Positions 1 through 6,930 of a stretch of 19,156 nucleotides of DNA are shown here, piece by piece (positions within the stretch are counted from its first letter, which is position 1; every line of letters begins with the position of its first letter). The stretch spans positions 1-19,156 of the forward strand of contig CALGTB010000018.1 of NCBI GenBank assembly GCA_937902285.1, read 5' to 3'. The position numbers were made by a program, and so were the translations under genes. The DNA is from an uncultured Actinomycetes bacterium. Its GTDB lineage: Bacteria > Actinomycetota > Actinomycetes > S36-B12. The notes beneath the pieces were generated by a model. That model was not told where the DNA came from. It made no database searches and worked only from the letters and a program-made list of their open reading frames with translations.

Positions 1-147
1 CTCGGCGAGGGGTCGCGGCCCGTAGGGGCCGCGAGCGGTGTCGCCGATGTAGCGAACGGGCTCGTGCGGCAGCTGGTCGAGCACGGCGCGCGCCACGGTG
101 AGGCCGCCCACCCCGGAGTCGAAGATGCCGATCGGTGCGTCGTTCAT
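1..147 (-). CDS. murI: Glutamate racemase, N-terminal part (runs off the window)
   Basis: Only the first 49 residues are present; the rest lies before base 1. Glutamate racemase converts L-glutamate to D-glutamate for peptidoglycan synthesis in the cytoplasm. The visible part opens with PIGIFDSGVGGLTVARA (residues 5-21), the strongly conserved N-terminal motif whose Asp10 and Ser11 lie in the active site, followed by YIGDTARGPYG (residues 33-43), also typical of the family. The two catalytic cysteines fall outside the window. The ATG at 147-145 fits the family's usual N-terminus. A TAGGCT hexamer lies 9 nt upstream, so the transcript would have almost no leader. In mycobacteria murI lies just beyond cysM, and the same holds here except for an intervening opposite-strand gene. 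The family call is near certain. Confidence 0.95.
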   Translation of the reverse strand, partial: MNDAPIGIFDSGVGGLTVARAVLDQLPHEPVRYIGDTARGPYGPRPLAE

Positions 148-149
148 GT

Positions 150-168
150 CGCCACCAGCCTAGTGGCG
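150..168. promoter_or_regulatory. Inverted repeat around the murI -10 hexamer
   Basis: CGCCAC (150-155) and GTGGCG (163-168) are perfect inverted arms around a 7-base centre. That centre contains the minus-strand hexamer TAGGCT (162-157), the likely murI -10. A third copy, AGTGGCGC at 202-209, matches 162-169 exactly and overlaps the -10 of the divergent gene. This could be an operator shared by both genes; no regulator is identified. Confidence 0.35.
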
Positions 169-198
169 CGGCTCCCACCTCGCGGGCGCCCCGATCCC

Positions 199-204
199 TA
201 CAGT
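199..204 (+). promoter_or_regulatory. -10 hexamer of the small membrane gene, likely leaderless
   Basis: TACAGT fits TANNNT and ends 6 bases before the ATG at 211. This is the spacing seen when transcription starts at the start codon. No Shine-Dalgarno sequence precedes the ATG, which agrees with a leaderless mRNA. Confidence 0.5.
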
Positions 205-210
205 GGCGCC

Positions 211-606
211 ATGACCAGACCCTTTGGCGTCGTCCTCGTCGCCGTCCTCGTGTTCATCTCCGGCCTGTTCGACCTGATCCTCGGCGCGGTGCTCATGCTG
301 GCGCCGTTCATCGACGAGCCGGCGATCACCGACCACCTGGGCAATCAGCAGACGATCTCGGGCTTCTTCCTCTTCGTCAACGGGCTGCTCTCGTTCGTGC
401 TCGGCCTCATGTACTTCTGGCTGACGAAGATGACGCTCATCGGCTCCGCCACCGCGTACACGCTGATCAACTTCCTGGCGATCCTGAACATCTTCTTCGG
501 ACTGTTCCGACTGCCCTTCGGATGGGGCGTCATCGTCCTCAGCGGCCTGGTGCTGATCCTCGTCAACACGGCGAAGGCCAAGCAGTGGTTCACCCAGACG
601 CAGTAG
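211..606 (+). CDS. Small four-helix membrane protein of unknown function
   Basis: The 131-residue protein is almost entirely membrane. About four hydrophobic segments are visible, near residues 4-27, 47-69, 76-96 and 99-118, with a short loop at 28-46 and a basic tail ending KAKQWFTQTQ. It resembles the small actinobacterial integral membrane proteins annotated only by DUF names, and I do not recognise a function. An upstream in-frame ATG at 64 would add 49 arginine- and proline-rich residues that read as the murI antisense, so the ATG at 211 with its -10 box is preferred. It lies on the opposite strand inside the otherwise collinear cysM-murI neighbourhood and converges on cysM, sharing a hairpin with it. 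Confidence 0.8.
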   Translation: MTRPFGVVLVAVLVFISGLFDLILGAVLMLAPFIDEPAITDHLGNQQTISGFFLFVNGLLSFVLGLMYFWLTKMTLIGSATAYTLINFLAILNIFFGLFRLPFGWGVIVLSGLVLILVNTAKAKQWFTQTQ

Positions 607-624
607 CGGGTCGCTGACCCGCTA
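604..624. terminator. Bidirectional hairpin holding both stop codons
   Basis: TAGCGGGTC (604-612) and GACCCGCTA (616-624) form a perfect 9-bp stem with a GCT loop. The first TAG is the stop of the membrane gene. The last CTA, read on the minus strand, is the TAG stop of cysM. The dyad thus ends both convergent transcripts. There is no U-tract on either side, as is common in actinobacteria. Confidence 0.7.
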
Positions 625-1572
625 GGCCCACAGCTGCCCGTCGAGCGCCTCCTCGGCGTCGTCGATGGATCCTTCGTACGCGCCCGTCGACAGGTACTTC
701 CAGCCGCCGTCGCACACGATGAACGCGATGTCGGCCTCGCGGCCGGCGCGGACGGCCTTGGTCGCCACGCCCATCGCGGCATGCAGGATCGCGCCGGTCG
801 ACACCCCCGCGAAGATGCCCTCCTGCTCGAGGAGCTCGCGCATGCGCCGGACAGCATCGCCCGGACCCACGGAGAAGCGCGTCGTGAGCAGGGACGCGTC
901 GTAGAGCTCGGGCACGAATCCCTCGTCGAGGTTGCGCAGCCCGTAGACGAGCTCGCCGTACCGCGGCTCCGCGGCGACGATCTCGACGCTGGGCTTGGCC
1001 TCCCGGAAGTAGCGGCCCACGCCCATGAGCGTTCCCGTGGTGCCGAGCCCCGCGACGAAGTGGGTGATCGACGGAAGGTCCTCGAGGAGCTCAGGGCCGG
1101 TCGTGTCGAAGTGCGCCTGGGCGTTGGCGGCGTTGCCGTACTGGTAGAGCATGACCCAGTCGGGGTGCTCCGCGGCGACCTGCTTGGCGACCCGGACCGC
1201 CTCGTTCGAGCCCCCGGCGGCAGGCGACGGGATGATCGTCGCGCCCCACATGCGCAGCAGCTGGGCGCGCTCGACGGAGGTGTTCTCGGGCATCACGCAC
1301 ACGAGGCGGTAGCCGCGCTGCTTGGCGACCATGGCCAGTGAGATCCCCGTGTTGCCCGAGGTCGGCTCGAGGAGGGTGGCCCCGGGCGTCAGCAGGCCGT
1401 CCCTCTCCGCCTGCTCGACCATCGCCAGGGCCGCACGGTCCTTGACCGAGCCGGTGGGGTTGCGGTCCTCGAGCTTCGCCCAGAGCCTGACGTCCGGCGA
1501 CGGCGACAGGGTGGGCAGGCCGACGAGGGGCGTCCGCCCCACCGAGGCGAGCAGTGAGTCGAACCGCACCAT
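622..1572 (-). CDS. cysM: O-phosphoserine sulfhydrylase (CysO-dependent cysteine synthase)
   Basis: This fold-type II PLP enzyme of 316 residues closely follows Mycobacterium tuberculosis CysM from end to end. It makes the CysO-cysteine adduct from O-phosphoserine and thiocarboxylated CysO. The PLP lysine is Lys44 in GSVKDR. TSGNTG (71-76) binds the substrate carboxylate and GTTGT (177-181) binds the PLP phosphate. Arg213 in YGLRNLDEGF aligns with mycobacterial Arg220, which selects O-phosphoserine over O-acetylserine. The C-terminus DGQLWA also matches the mycobacterial enzyme, whose tail closes over the active site. The ATG shares one base with the cysO stop (TGATG), so the two genes are translationally coupled. 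The specific CysM call, rather than CysK, is supported by the Arg, the tail and the neighbours. Confidence 0.96.
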   Translation of the reverse strand: MVRFDSLLASVGRTPLVGLPTLSPSPDVRLWAKLEDRNPTGSVKDRAALAMVEQAERDGLLTPGATLLEPTSGNTGISLAMVAKQRGYRLVCVMPENTSVERAQLLRMWGATIIPSPAAGGSNEAVRVAKQVAAEHPDWVMLYQYGNAANAQAHFDTTGPELLEDLPSITHFVAGLGTTGTLMGVGRYFREAKPSVEIVAAEPRYGELVYGLRNLDEGFVPELYDASLLTTRFSVGPGDAVRRMRELLEQEGIFAGVSTGAILHAAMGVATKAVRAGREADIAFIVCDGGWKYLSTGAYEGSIDDAEEALDGQLWA

Positions 1573-1844
1573 CAGCCGCCGGCGACGGCGGGCAGGATCG
1601 TGATGGCGTCGTTGTCGGCGATCGGCGTCCGCAGGCCCTCGAGGAAGCGCACGTCCTCGTCGTTGAGGTAGACGTTGACGAAACGACGGAGGCCACTCTC
1701 GTCGACCAGCCGCTCGGCGATGCCCGGGTAGCTCTGGTCGAGGTCCGCGATGACGGCCTGCAGCGAGTCACCGCTCGCGGCGACGCTCTTCTCCCCCGCC
1801 GTGAACGACCGGAGGATCGTGGGGACGCGTACCTCGACGGGCAT
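1572..1844 (-). CDS. cysO: Ubiquitin-like sulfur carrier protein CysO
   Basis: The 90-residue protein is of the ThiS/MoaD ubiquitin-like type and ends ILPAVAGG. The terminal Gly-Gly is the site of thiocarboxylation and later of the link to cysteine. The segment FVNVYLNDEDVRFLEG and the acidic patch before the tail are typical of actinobacterial CysO. In M. tuberculosis the MoeB/MoeZ-type protein charges CysO; no such gene lies in this window. The start ATG at 1844-1842 has GGAG five bases upstream. A TAGGGT hexamer at 1894-1889 could start a short leader, so cysO-cysM may have a promoter separate from mec. Confidence 0.95.
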   Translation of the reverse strand: MPVEVRVPTILRSFTAGEKSVAASGDSLQAVIADLDQSYPGIAERLVDESGLRRFVNVYLNDEDVRFLEGLRTPIADNDAITILPAVAGG

Positions 1845-1888
1845 GGGGACTCCAGGCGCTCGGGATGGTTGACGGTTGAAGCAACAGC

Positions 1889-1894
1889 ACCCTA
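1889..1894 (-). promoter_or_regulatory. Candidate cysO-cysM -10 hexamer
   Basis: On the minus strand TAGGGT lies 44 bases before the cysO ATG, giving a leader of about 38 bases that contains GGAG. I see no convincing -35. The gap 1845-1955 also holds a small dyad, TGCGA-N5-TCGCA (1934-1948), just after the mec stop; it could be a weak terminator or an operator. Confidence 0.35.
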
Positions 1895-1955
1895 CGAGAG
1901 CGCGGGTCGCGCGGCCAGTCGAGATCCTGCAGGTGCGAGGAGTTCGCAGGTCGGG

Positions 1956-2378
1956 TCAGCCCTCGAGGACGCTGATCGGCTCCTCGGTGACCTGGCCGTC
2001 GACGATCCGGAAGGACCTCAGCTCGTACGGGCCGTCCTCGGTGCCGGTCTCGCGGGTCGACACCAGCACGTAGTGGGCCTCCGGCTCGGACGCGTAGGCG
2101 ACGTCGGTGCGCGAGGGGTAGGCCTCGGTGGCCGTGTGGGAGTGGTAGATGACCACCGGCACCTCGTCGCGGTCGTCGAGATCGCGGTAGAGCCTCAGCA
2201 GGTCGCCCGAGTCGAACTCGTAGAACGTCGGCGATCGGGCCGCGTTGAGCATCGGGACGAAGCGCTCGGGGGTCTCACTGCCCTCCGGCCCCGCGATGAT
2301 GCCGCATGCCTCGTCGGGGTGGTCGGCGCGCGCGTGGGCGACCATGGCGTCGATGAGGTCCTGCCGGATGACGAGCAC
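1956..2378 (-). CDS. mec: JAMM-type metallopeptidase that frees cysteine from CysO
   Basis: Mec hydrolyses the CysO-cysteine adduct, releasing cysteine and regenerating CysO. The 140-residue protein has the complete JAMM zinc site: Glu23 in PDEACG, then His79-x-His81-x7-Ser89-x2-Asp92. Length and sequence style match mycobacterial Mec. The start is a GTG at 2378-2376. No ribosome site precedes it, but TAGGGT ends six bases upstream, so mec is probably leaderless with its own promoter 48 bases after the DUF2017 stop. Its place beside cysO and cysM makes the assignment firm. It belongs to the same fold as eukaryotic deubiquitinases such as Rpn11. Confidence 0.95.
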   Translation of the reverse strand: MLVIRQDLIDAMVAHARADHPDEACGIIAGPEGSETPERFVPMLNAARSPTFYEFDSGDLLRLYRDLDDRDEVPVVIYHSHTATEAYPSRTDVAYASEPEAHYVLVSTRETGTEDGPYELRSFRIVDGQVTEEPISVLEG

Positions 2379-2384
2379 GAGGAC

Positions 2385-2390
2385 ACCCTA
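2385..2390 (-). promoter_or_regulatory. mec -10 hexamer, likely leaderless
   Basis: TAGGGT on the minus strand is separated from the mec GTG by six bases (2384-2379). That is the distance at which the GTG would be the first transcribed codon. Confidence 0.5.
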
Positions 2391-2396
2391 GACAGG

Positions 2397-2409
2397 GGGC
2401 CGCCGGCCC
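2397..2409 (-). terminator. Short GC hairpin after the DUF2017 gene
   Basis: GGGCC-GCC-GGCCC is a 5-bp stem with a 3-base loop, 16 bases past the DUF2017 stop. It may weakly terminate the clpS-DUF2017 transcript ahead of the separate mec promoter. There is no U-tract. Confidence 0.3.
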
Positions 2410-2425
2410 GTAGGCCGAGCCGGGA

Positions 2426-2974
2426 TCAGCGGGGCATGACCAGCCGCACGAGGGTGTCCTGCAGGTACGTGAGCCAGTCGTAGACGTGGAACAGCCCCGC
2501 GCGCGGATCGTCCTCCGGCAGGGACGCCAGCGCGTCATGACTGTCCTCGGTCATGTCGAGGCGGCTGCCCAGGGTCAGCCGCGTGTCGTTGAGGAAGCCC
2601 AGCCAGGCCCCCACCTGGTCCTTGGGGATGTCGGAGGCGCCGCGCTCGAGTGCCGCGATGACCACCTGCGCGTGAGCCACCTTCGCCTCGCGCAGGCTGC
2701 GCTCGGTGAATCGACGGAAGTCGGCCGAGGCCTCGTCGTCGTCGATGAAGGCGTCCGGGAAGAGCCGGGCGAGAGCGGGGTCGTCGGGCACCTCGGCCGT
2801 CTCGTCGATGCCCACGAGCGCGGCGAGCGGATCCGCGTCCGGGTCGAGGGGATCGGGCGCGACGAACTCCTCGATCTGCCGGGCCAGCGAGCGCAGCAGC
2901 TCACGCTCAGGCTCGTCGAGGTTGATCGAGACCGCTCCCCTGCGTCCCTTGGCGAACCCGTAGGCCTTGGCCAT
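2426..2974 (-). CDS. DUF2017 family protein
   Basis: This 182-residue acidic, largely helical protein follows clpS, as its relative Rv1332 does in mycobacteria. The function is unknown. The N-terminus carries a basic FAKGRRGAVSINL stretch, the middle is very rich in Asp and Glu (about 45-90), and the C-terminal half reads as amphipathic helices with a Trp-rich end (YDWLTYLQDTLVRLVM). No signal peptide or membrane segment is seen. The ATG at 2974 is chosen because it overlaps the clpS stop as TGATG and has AAGGA seven bases upstream. An ATG at 3001 would add nine residues inside clpS. Tight coupling to clpS suggests a role linked to Clp proteolysis, which is inference. Confidence 0.88.
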   Translation of the reverse strand: MAKAYGFAKGRRGAVSINLDEPERELLRSLARQIEEFVAPDPLDPDADPLAALVGIDETAEVPDDPALARLFPDAFIDDDEASADFRRFTERSLREAKVAHAQVVIAALERGASDIPKDQVGAWLGFLNDTRLTLGSRLDMTEDSHDALASLPEDDPRAGLFHVYDWLTYLQDTLVRLVMPR

Positions 2975-3270
2975 CACGAGTCCTTCTGCATCGTGGCCCA
3001 CAGTCCGTAGCCGTGCATCGCCGTGACGTCGCGCTCCATCTCCTCACGACTGCCGCTGGAGACCACCGCGCGGCCCTTCTCGTGGACGTCGAGCATGAGC
3101 AGCTCGGCCTTGGCCCGGTCGTAGTGGAAGTAGGTCATGAAGACGTAGGTCACGTAGGACATGAGGTTGACCGGGTCGTTCCACACGAGGGTGATCCAGG
3201 GCCGCTCGGTCTCCTCCGACAGCGCCGCCAGCTCGATCTCGCCGGGGGCGACCGTGGGGGCAATCGACAT
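2974..3270 (-). CDS. clpS: ATP-dependent Clp protease adaptor ClpS
   Basis: ClpS delivers proteins with destabilising N-terminal residues to the ClpCP/ClpAP protease. The 98-residue protein has the actinobacterial core WNDPVNLMSYV (30-40). Asn31, Asp32 and His63 (in LDVHEKG) align with E. coli Asn34, Asp35 and His66, which hold the free amino group of the substrate. The ATG at 3270 has GGGAGGA seven bases upstream and leaves a natural 25-residue flexible N-terminus. A longer frame from 3405 would run into the divergent gene and is not used. It is the first gene of the minus-strand block and has a 37-base gap to the divergent PLP enzyme. Confidence 0.95.
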   Translation of the reverse strand: MSIAPTVAPGEIELAALSEETERPWITLVWNDPVNLMSYVTYVFMTYFHYDRAKAELLMLDVHEKGRAVVSSGSREEMERDVTAMHGYGLWATMQKDS

Positions 3271-3294
3271 GCCTGCATCCTCCCACTGTGGGCC

Positions 3295-3300
3295 TACGCT
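3295..3300 (+). promoter_or_regulatory. -10 hexamer of the PLP enzyme, likely leaderless
   Basis: TACGCT ends seven bases before the GTG at 3308. The whole divergent gap to clpS is only 37 bases, so this box sits beside the clpS ribosome site. Confidence 0.5.
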
Positions 3301-3307
3301 GAATCCC

Positions 3308-5059
3308 GTGTCGTCGATCAACGTCCCCGCCAAGGACCCCGGCCTGCCCGACCCGCCCATCCTCACGCGCATCCGCGAGGGCGTGATCGGCGACGACCAG
3401 GTCATGTGGGGGCCCTTCGGCGCCCGACGGGTGACCTACGCCGACTACACCGCCAGCGGTCGGGCACTGTCCTTCATCGAGGACGTGATCCTCCACGAGG
3501 TGCTGCCGCGATACGCCAACACGCACACCGAGTCGAGCGGCACGGGCCTCCAGACCACGCGGCTGCGCGAGGACGCCCGGCGGATCATCGCGCGCGCCGT
3601 CAACGGCGACGACGACACGTGCGTCATCTTCTGCGGCTCCGGCTCGACCGCCGCCATCAACCGCCTGATCGGCATTCTCAACCTGCGCATCCCGGCCGAT
3701 CTCGACCGCCGCTACGGGCTGTCGGATGCCATCCCCGCGAGCGAGCGTCCCGTCGTGTTCATCGGCCCCTTCGAGCATCACAGCAACGAGCTTCCGTGGC
3801 GCGAGTCGATCGCCGACGTTGTCACCATCCATGAGGATGCGGACGGCCACATCGACCTGGCTGATCTGGAGGAGCAGCTCGTCCGCTACCGCGACCGGCC
3901 GCTGCTCATCGCCTCGTTCAGCGCTGCGAGCAACGTCACCGGCATCGTCACCGACACGCACCGCGTGAGCCAGCTGCTCCACGAGCACGGTGCCCTGGCG
4001 TTCTGGGACTACGCCGCCGCCGCGCCCTACGTCGACATCGAGATGCAGCCGCGCTGCGACGAGCACCCGCTCGCGTACATGGACGCGATCTTCCTGTCGC
4101 CCCACAAGTTCATCGGCGGACCCGGCACGCCCGGCGTCCTCATCGCCCGCCGGCAGCTGCTGACGAACTCCGTCCCCGATGTCGTCGGCGGCGGCACCGT
4201 CTCGTACGTCAACCCCGAGCACCACCGCTACCTCTCCGACCCTGAGCACCGCGAGGAGGGCGGCACCCCGGCGATCGTCGAGTCCATCCGCGCCGGCCTG
4301 GTGTTCCAGCTGAAGGAGGCCGTCGGCGTCGACGTGATCCGGGCGCACGAGCACGACTTCGTCCGGCGCGCCATCTCCGTGTGGTCGGCTCACGACGACA
4401 TCCAGGTCCTGGGGAACCTCGACGCGGAGCGGCTGTCGATCGTGTCGTTCGTCATCCGCCGCCCCAACGGCCGCTACCTGCACCACAACCTCGTCGTCGC
4501 GATCCTCAACGACCTGTTCGGCATCCAGTCGCGCGGCGGCTGCAGCTGCGCTGGGCCCTACGGGCACCGCCTGCTGGGCATCGACCTCGAGCGGTCGCAC
4601 GAGTTCGAGCGGGAGATCAGCCACGGCTGCGAGGGCATCAAGCCGGGCTGGGTGCGGGTGAACTTCAACTACTTCATCTCCGAGCAGGTGTTCGCCTACC
4701 TCGTCTCGGCGGTCGTGCTGGTGGCCGACCACGGCTGGAAGCTCATGCCCCAGTACCGCTTCGACACCGCCACGGGACGCTGGCATCACAAGGACGGTGC
4801 GGTCGAGCCGCCCCTGCGGCTGTCGATGCTGGCCTACGACGACGACGGCGTGCTGCGGTATCCCGAGCAGCACGACATGGCCGACGAATCCGCCCTGGCG
4901 GGCTACCTGGCGTCGGCGCACGAGCTGCTCACGGCGCTGCCGGACGACCTCGGTCCGCCGGCCGCATCGGCCGACGGGATCTCGCAGGACTTCGCCTCGC
5001 TGCAGTGGTTCGACCTGCCGGCCGTCTGCCTACTTGATCTTGATGCGGATCTCCGCTGA
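3308..5059 (+). CDS. Large class V, cysteine-desulfurase-like PLP enzyme
   Basis: The 583-residue protein belongs to the class V aminotransferase fold (NifS/Csd/SufS relatives) but is about 170 residues longer than SufS. Visible active-site elements are GSGSTAAIN (110-118) for the PLP phosphate, His157-His158 in PFEHHSN, Asp234 in FWDYAAAAPYVD, and the PLP lysine Lys267 in SPHKFIGGPGTPG. Cys412 and Cys414 in RGGCSCAGPYG sit where desulfurases carry the catalytic cysteine. A region of about 110 residues after 475 is not part of the usual fold. The GTG at 3308 is chosen for its spacing to a -10 box; an upstream ATG at 3161 would overlap clpS. The exact substrate is unknown: cysteine, selenocysteine or another amino acid are possible. 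It ends inside the 3' end of the convergent glycosidase gene. Confidence 0.85.
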   Translation: MSSINVPAKDPGLPDPPILTRIREGVIGDDQVMWGPFGARRVTYADYTASGRALSFIEDVILHEVLPRYANTHTESSGTGLQTTRLREDARRIIARAVNGDDDTCVIFCGSGSTAAINRLIGILNLRIPADLDRRYGLSDAIPASERPVVFIGPFEHHSNELPWRESIADVVTIHEDADGHIDLADLEEQLVRYRDRPLLIASFSAASNVTGIVTDTHRVSQLLHEHGALAFWDYAAAAPYVDIEMQPRCDEHPLAYMDAIFLSPHKFIGGPGTPGVLIARRQLLTNSVPDVVGGGTVSYVNPEHHRYLSDPEHREEGGTPAIVESIRAGLVFQLKEAVGVDVIRAHEHDFVRRAISVWSAHDDIQVLGNLDAERLSIVSFVIRRPNGRYLHHNLVVAILNDLFGIQSRGGCSCAGPYGHRLLGIDLERSHEFEREISHGCEGIKPGWVRVNFNYFISEQVFAYLVSAVVLVADHGWKLMPQYRFDTATGRWHHKDGAVEPPLRLSMLAYDDDGVLRYPEQHDMADESALAGYLASAHELLTALPDDLGPPAASADGISQDFASLQWFDLPAVCLLDLDADLR

Positions 5060-6874
5060 CGCACCGCTGAGGATCGACGCCTTCCCCACGGCCACCACCC
5101 GGTAGGTGTACCAGCCCTTCACCCGGGGCGGCGCCGCGACCAGTCGGGCCCGGCCCTTGCCGTTCGCCTTGGCCGTGTCGACGTTCTTCCACTTCGTCCC
5201 GCGCTGGATCTGGAGGGCCAGCGACTGCCCGTCGATGGCCGGCAGCGCCCGGGCGCGGACGACCACCGGATCGCCCTTCGGGACCTTGACGACGGCGGGG
5301 GTGCCGGTGACCTGGGAGAGGATCTGGGTCGTGAAGGGCGCGCTCACGCCCTCGGTGCGACCGCCGGCGGCGGCCACGTAGACCTGCCAGTCGCCGGTGC
5401 CGGACGGTGTCACCTGGAAGGCCACGGTGCCGTCGGCCGCCGTCGGCTGGGCCTGGACGTCGATGAACTTCTTGGTCCCGGCCGCCCGGAACTGGAGGAC
5501 CGCGCTGACCCCCGCCAGCGGTGCGCCCAGCGAGCCCACCGTGGCGGTGAACGTCAGCGGGGTGCCGAAGACCGCGCTCGGGACGCCGACGGTCGCGACG
5601 TCGGTGCCGGCGGGCGCCAGCGACTGCCCGTACGCCCGAAGGACGGGCCACTGCGCGGGATCCTCCCCGCCGATCGTCCAGTAGGCCGCCGCGCTCAGGC
5701 CGAACTCGCCGACGAGCTGGGTCCTGGCCAGCACGCCCTGAGGACCGAGGAACTGCAGCACGCGCTTGGCCGTGCAGGTCTGGGACGCCCCGGACGAGTC
5801 GGTCCACTGGACCGCCTTGTCGTAGTAGGCGGTGTACTCCTGCTTCTCGGCATCCCATTCGACCGAGCCGGTCGCGCCGACCGACGCGAGGAGGGCGGGG
5901 ATCGTGGAGCCGCTGGGCGACTGCATGCCGGTGAGCGATCGGTAGGCCGAGGAGCTCTTGTCGGTCGGGCACACCCCGCTGAGCCGGTAGGCGCCGGACG
6001 ACGTCAGCCGGGTCCAGGCCCGTCCGTACGTGGGCACGCCGATCTGCAGGCGGGCGGGATCCATGACGGAGGCCGAGTACTGGACGATCGCGCGGACCCA
6101 GGGCATCGGGGCCAGCGGGCCGATCCCCCTGACGCTGTAGTCGTAGGCCATGATCCGGATGCGATCAGCCGACGGGGCGATGCCCGTCATGTTGTAGACC
6201 CAGTAGCCGGTCGCCTGCGAGCAGGTGCCGGACATGCTGCACGGCGGCGGGATGGTGACGGCGAGCAGCTTGCCCTGCGCGTGCAGGGCCGCCCCCAGCT
6301 CCTGGATGAAGGCGGTCCAGTTCGGCTTCGTCGCGGCCCAGGACGACGATCCATCGGTGAAGGCGAAGCCCTCGTAGTCGAGGTCGATTCCGTCGTAGCC
6401 GTTGCTCACGACCAGGTTGACGATGTCGGCCACGTGGGCCGCACGCAGGCCCGGGTTCGCGAGGGTGGCGGCCATCCGGCCCTTGCCTGAGCTGTCGGCG
6501 ATGGCCGGGAGCACGGGGATGCCCGCCGCCTTCAGCTGGCCCATCGCCCACGCCGCGTTCGCGGCGCCGTTGCCGAAGTTCGCGTTGAACTTCACCTGCA
6601 CGCCACCGCCGGACTTGGCCACGGCCGAGTACCAGAACGGCGACACGTCGGTGAGCAGGTCGGCGTTCTGGACCAGCGAGGTGACGCCGCCGGGTGACGA
6701 GGGCGAGCTCATCCAGTAGGGGATCCAGCCGCTGACGATCCTCTTCGGCGGGGCGCCGTCCGCCTCGGCGCTCGTCGGCACGACGACAGCGGTCACCGCG
6801 AGGACGGCGGAGAGCAGGGCGATCGCGGGACGGCGCACAGGGTCGGACCTCACGGTGGGGGGCGTTTCGTCCAT
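5030..6874 (-). CDS. Secreted glycoside hydrolase family 18 protein with two Ig-like domains
   Basis: This 614-residue protein has a signal peptide (basic start, hydrophobic 16-33, likely cleavage near SAEA at 35-38). A GH18 barrel follows, about 45-415, with the diagnostic DGIDLDYE (161-168), whose Glu168 is the catalytic acid, and MAYDY (242-246), which positions the substrate acetamido group. Two beta-rich, Ig-like modules lie at about 427-518 and 524-614. The style of the barrel (GWIPYW, TDVSPFWYSA) is closer to YaaH-like GH18 proteins than to classical chitinases, so chitin or peptidoglycan may be the target. No LysM or chitin-binding domain is seen. The ATG at 6874 lacks a clear ribosome site; GTG codons at residues 8 and 13 are alternatives. 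The last 30 bases overlap the convergent PLP-enzyme gene. Confidence 0.88.
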   Translation of the reverse strand: MDETPPTVRSDPVRRPAIALLSAVLAVTAVVVPTSAEADGAPPKRIVSGWIPYWMSSPSSPGGVTSLVQNADLLTDVSPFWYSAVAKSGGGVQVKFNANFGNGAANAAWAMGQLKAAGIPVLPAIADSSGKGRMAATLANPGLRAAHVADIVNLVVSNGYDGIDLDYEGFAFTDGSSSWAATKPNWTAFIQELGAALHAQGKLLAVTIPPPCSMSGTCSQATGYWVYNMTGIAPSADRIRIMAYDYSVRGIGPLAPMPWVRAIVQYSASVMDPARLQIGVPTYGRAWTRLTSSGAYRLSGVCPTDKSSSAYRSLTGMQSPSGSTIPALLASVGATGSVEWDAEKQEYTAYYDKAVQWTDSSGASQTCTAKRVLQFLGPQGVLARTQLVGEFGLSAAAYWTIGGEDPAQWPVLRAYGQSLAPAGTDVATVGVPSAVFGTPLTFTATVGSLGAPLAGVSAVLQFRAAGTKKFIDVQAQPTAADGTVAFQVTPSGTGDWQVYVAAAGGRTEGVSAPFTTQILSQVTGTPAVVKVPKGDPVVVRARALPAIDGQSLALQIQRGTKWKNVDTAKANGKGRARLVAAPPRVKGWYTYRVVAVGKASILSGASAEIRIKIK

Positions 6875-6930
6875 TCTGCGACACGCCGACCCGGACCCCG
6901 GACACCGGTCTCCGCTCGGCCTGTCGCACC

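Noticed and set aside
3044..4921. Minus-strand open frame of 625 codons opposite the PLP enzyme
   Set aside because: It has low-complexity Val/Asp/Arg/Gly composition, no motif, and is antisense to a protein with clear active-site residues. Long antisense frames are expected at this GC content.
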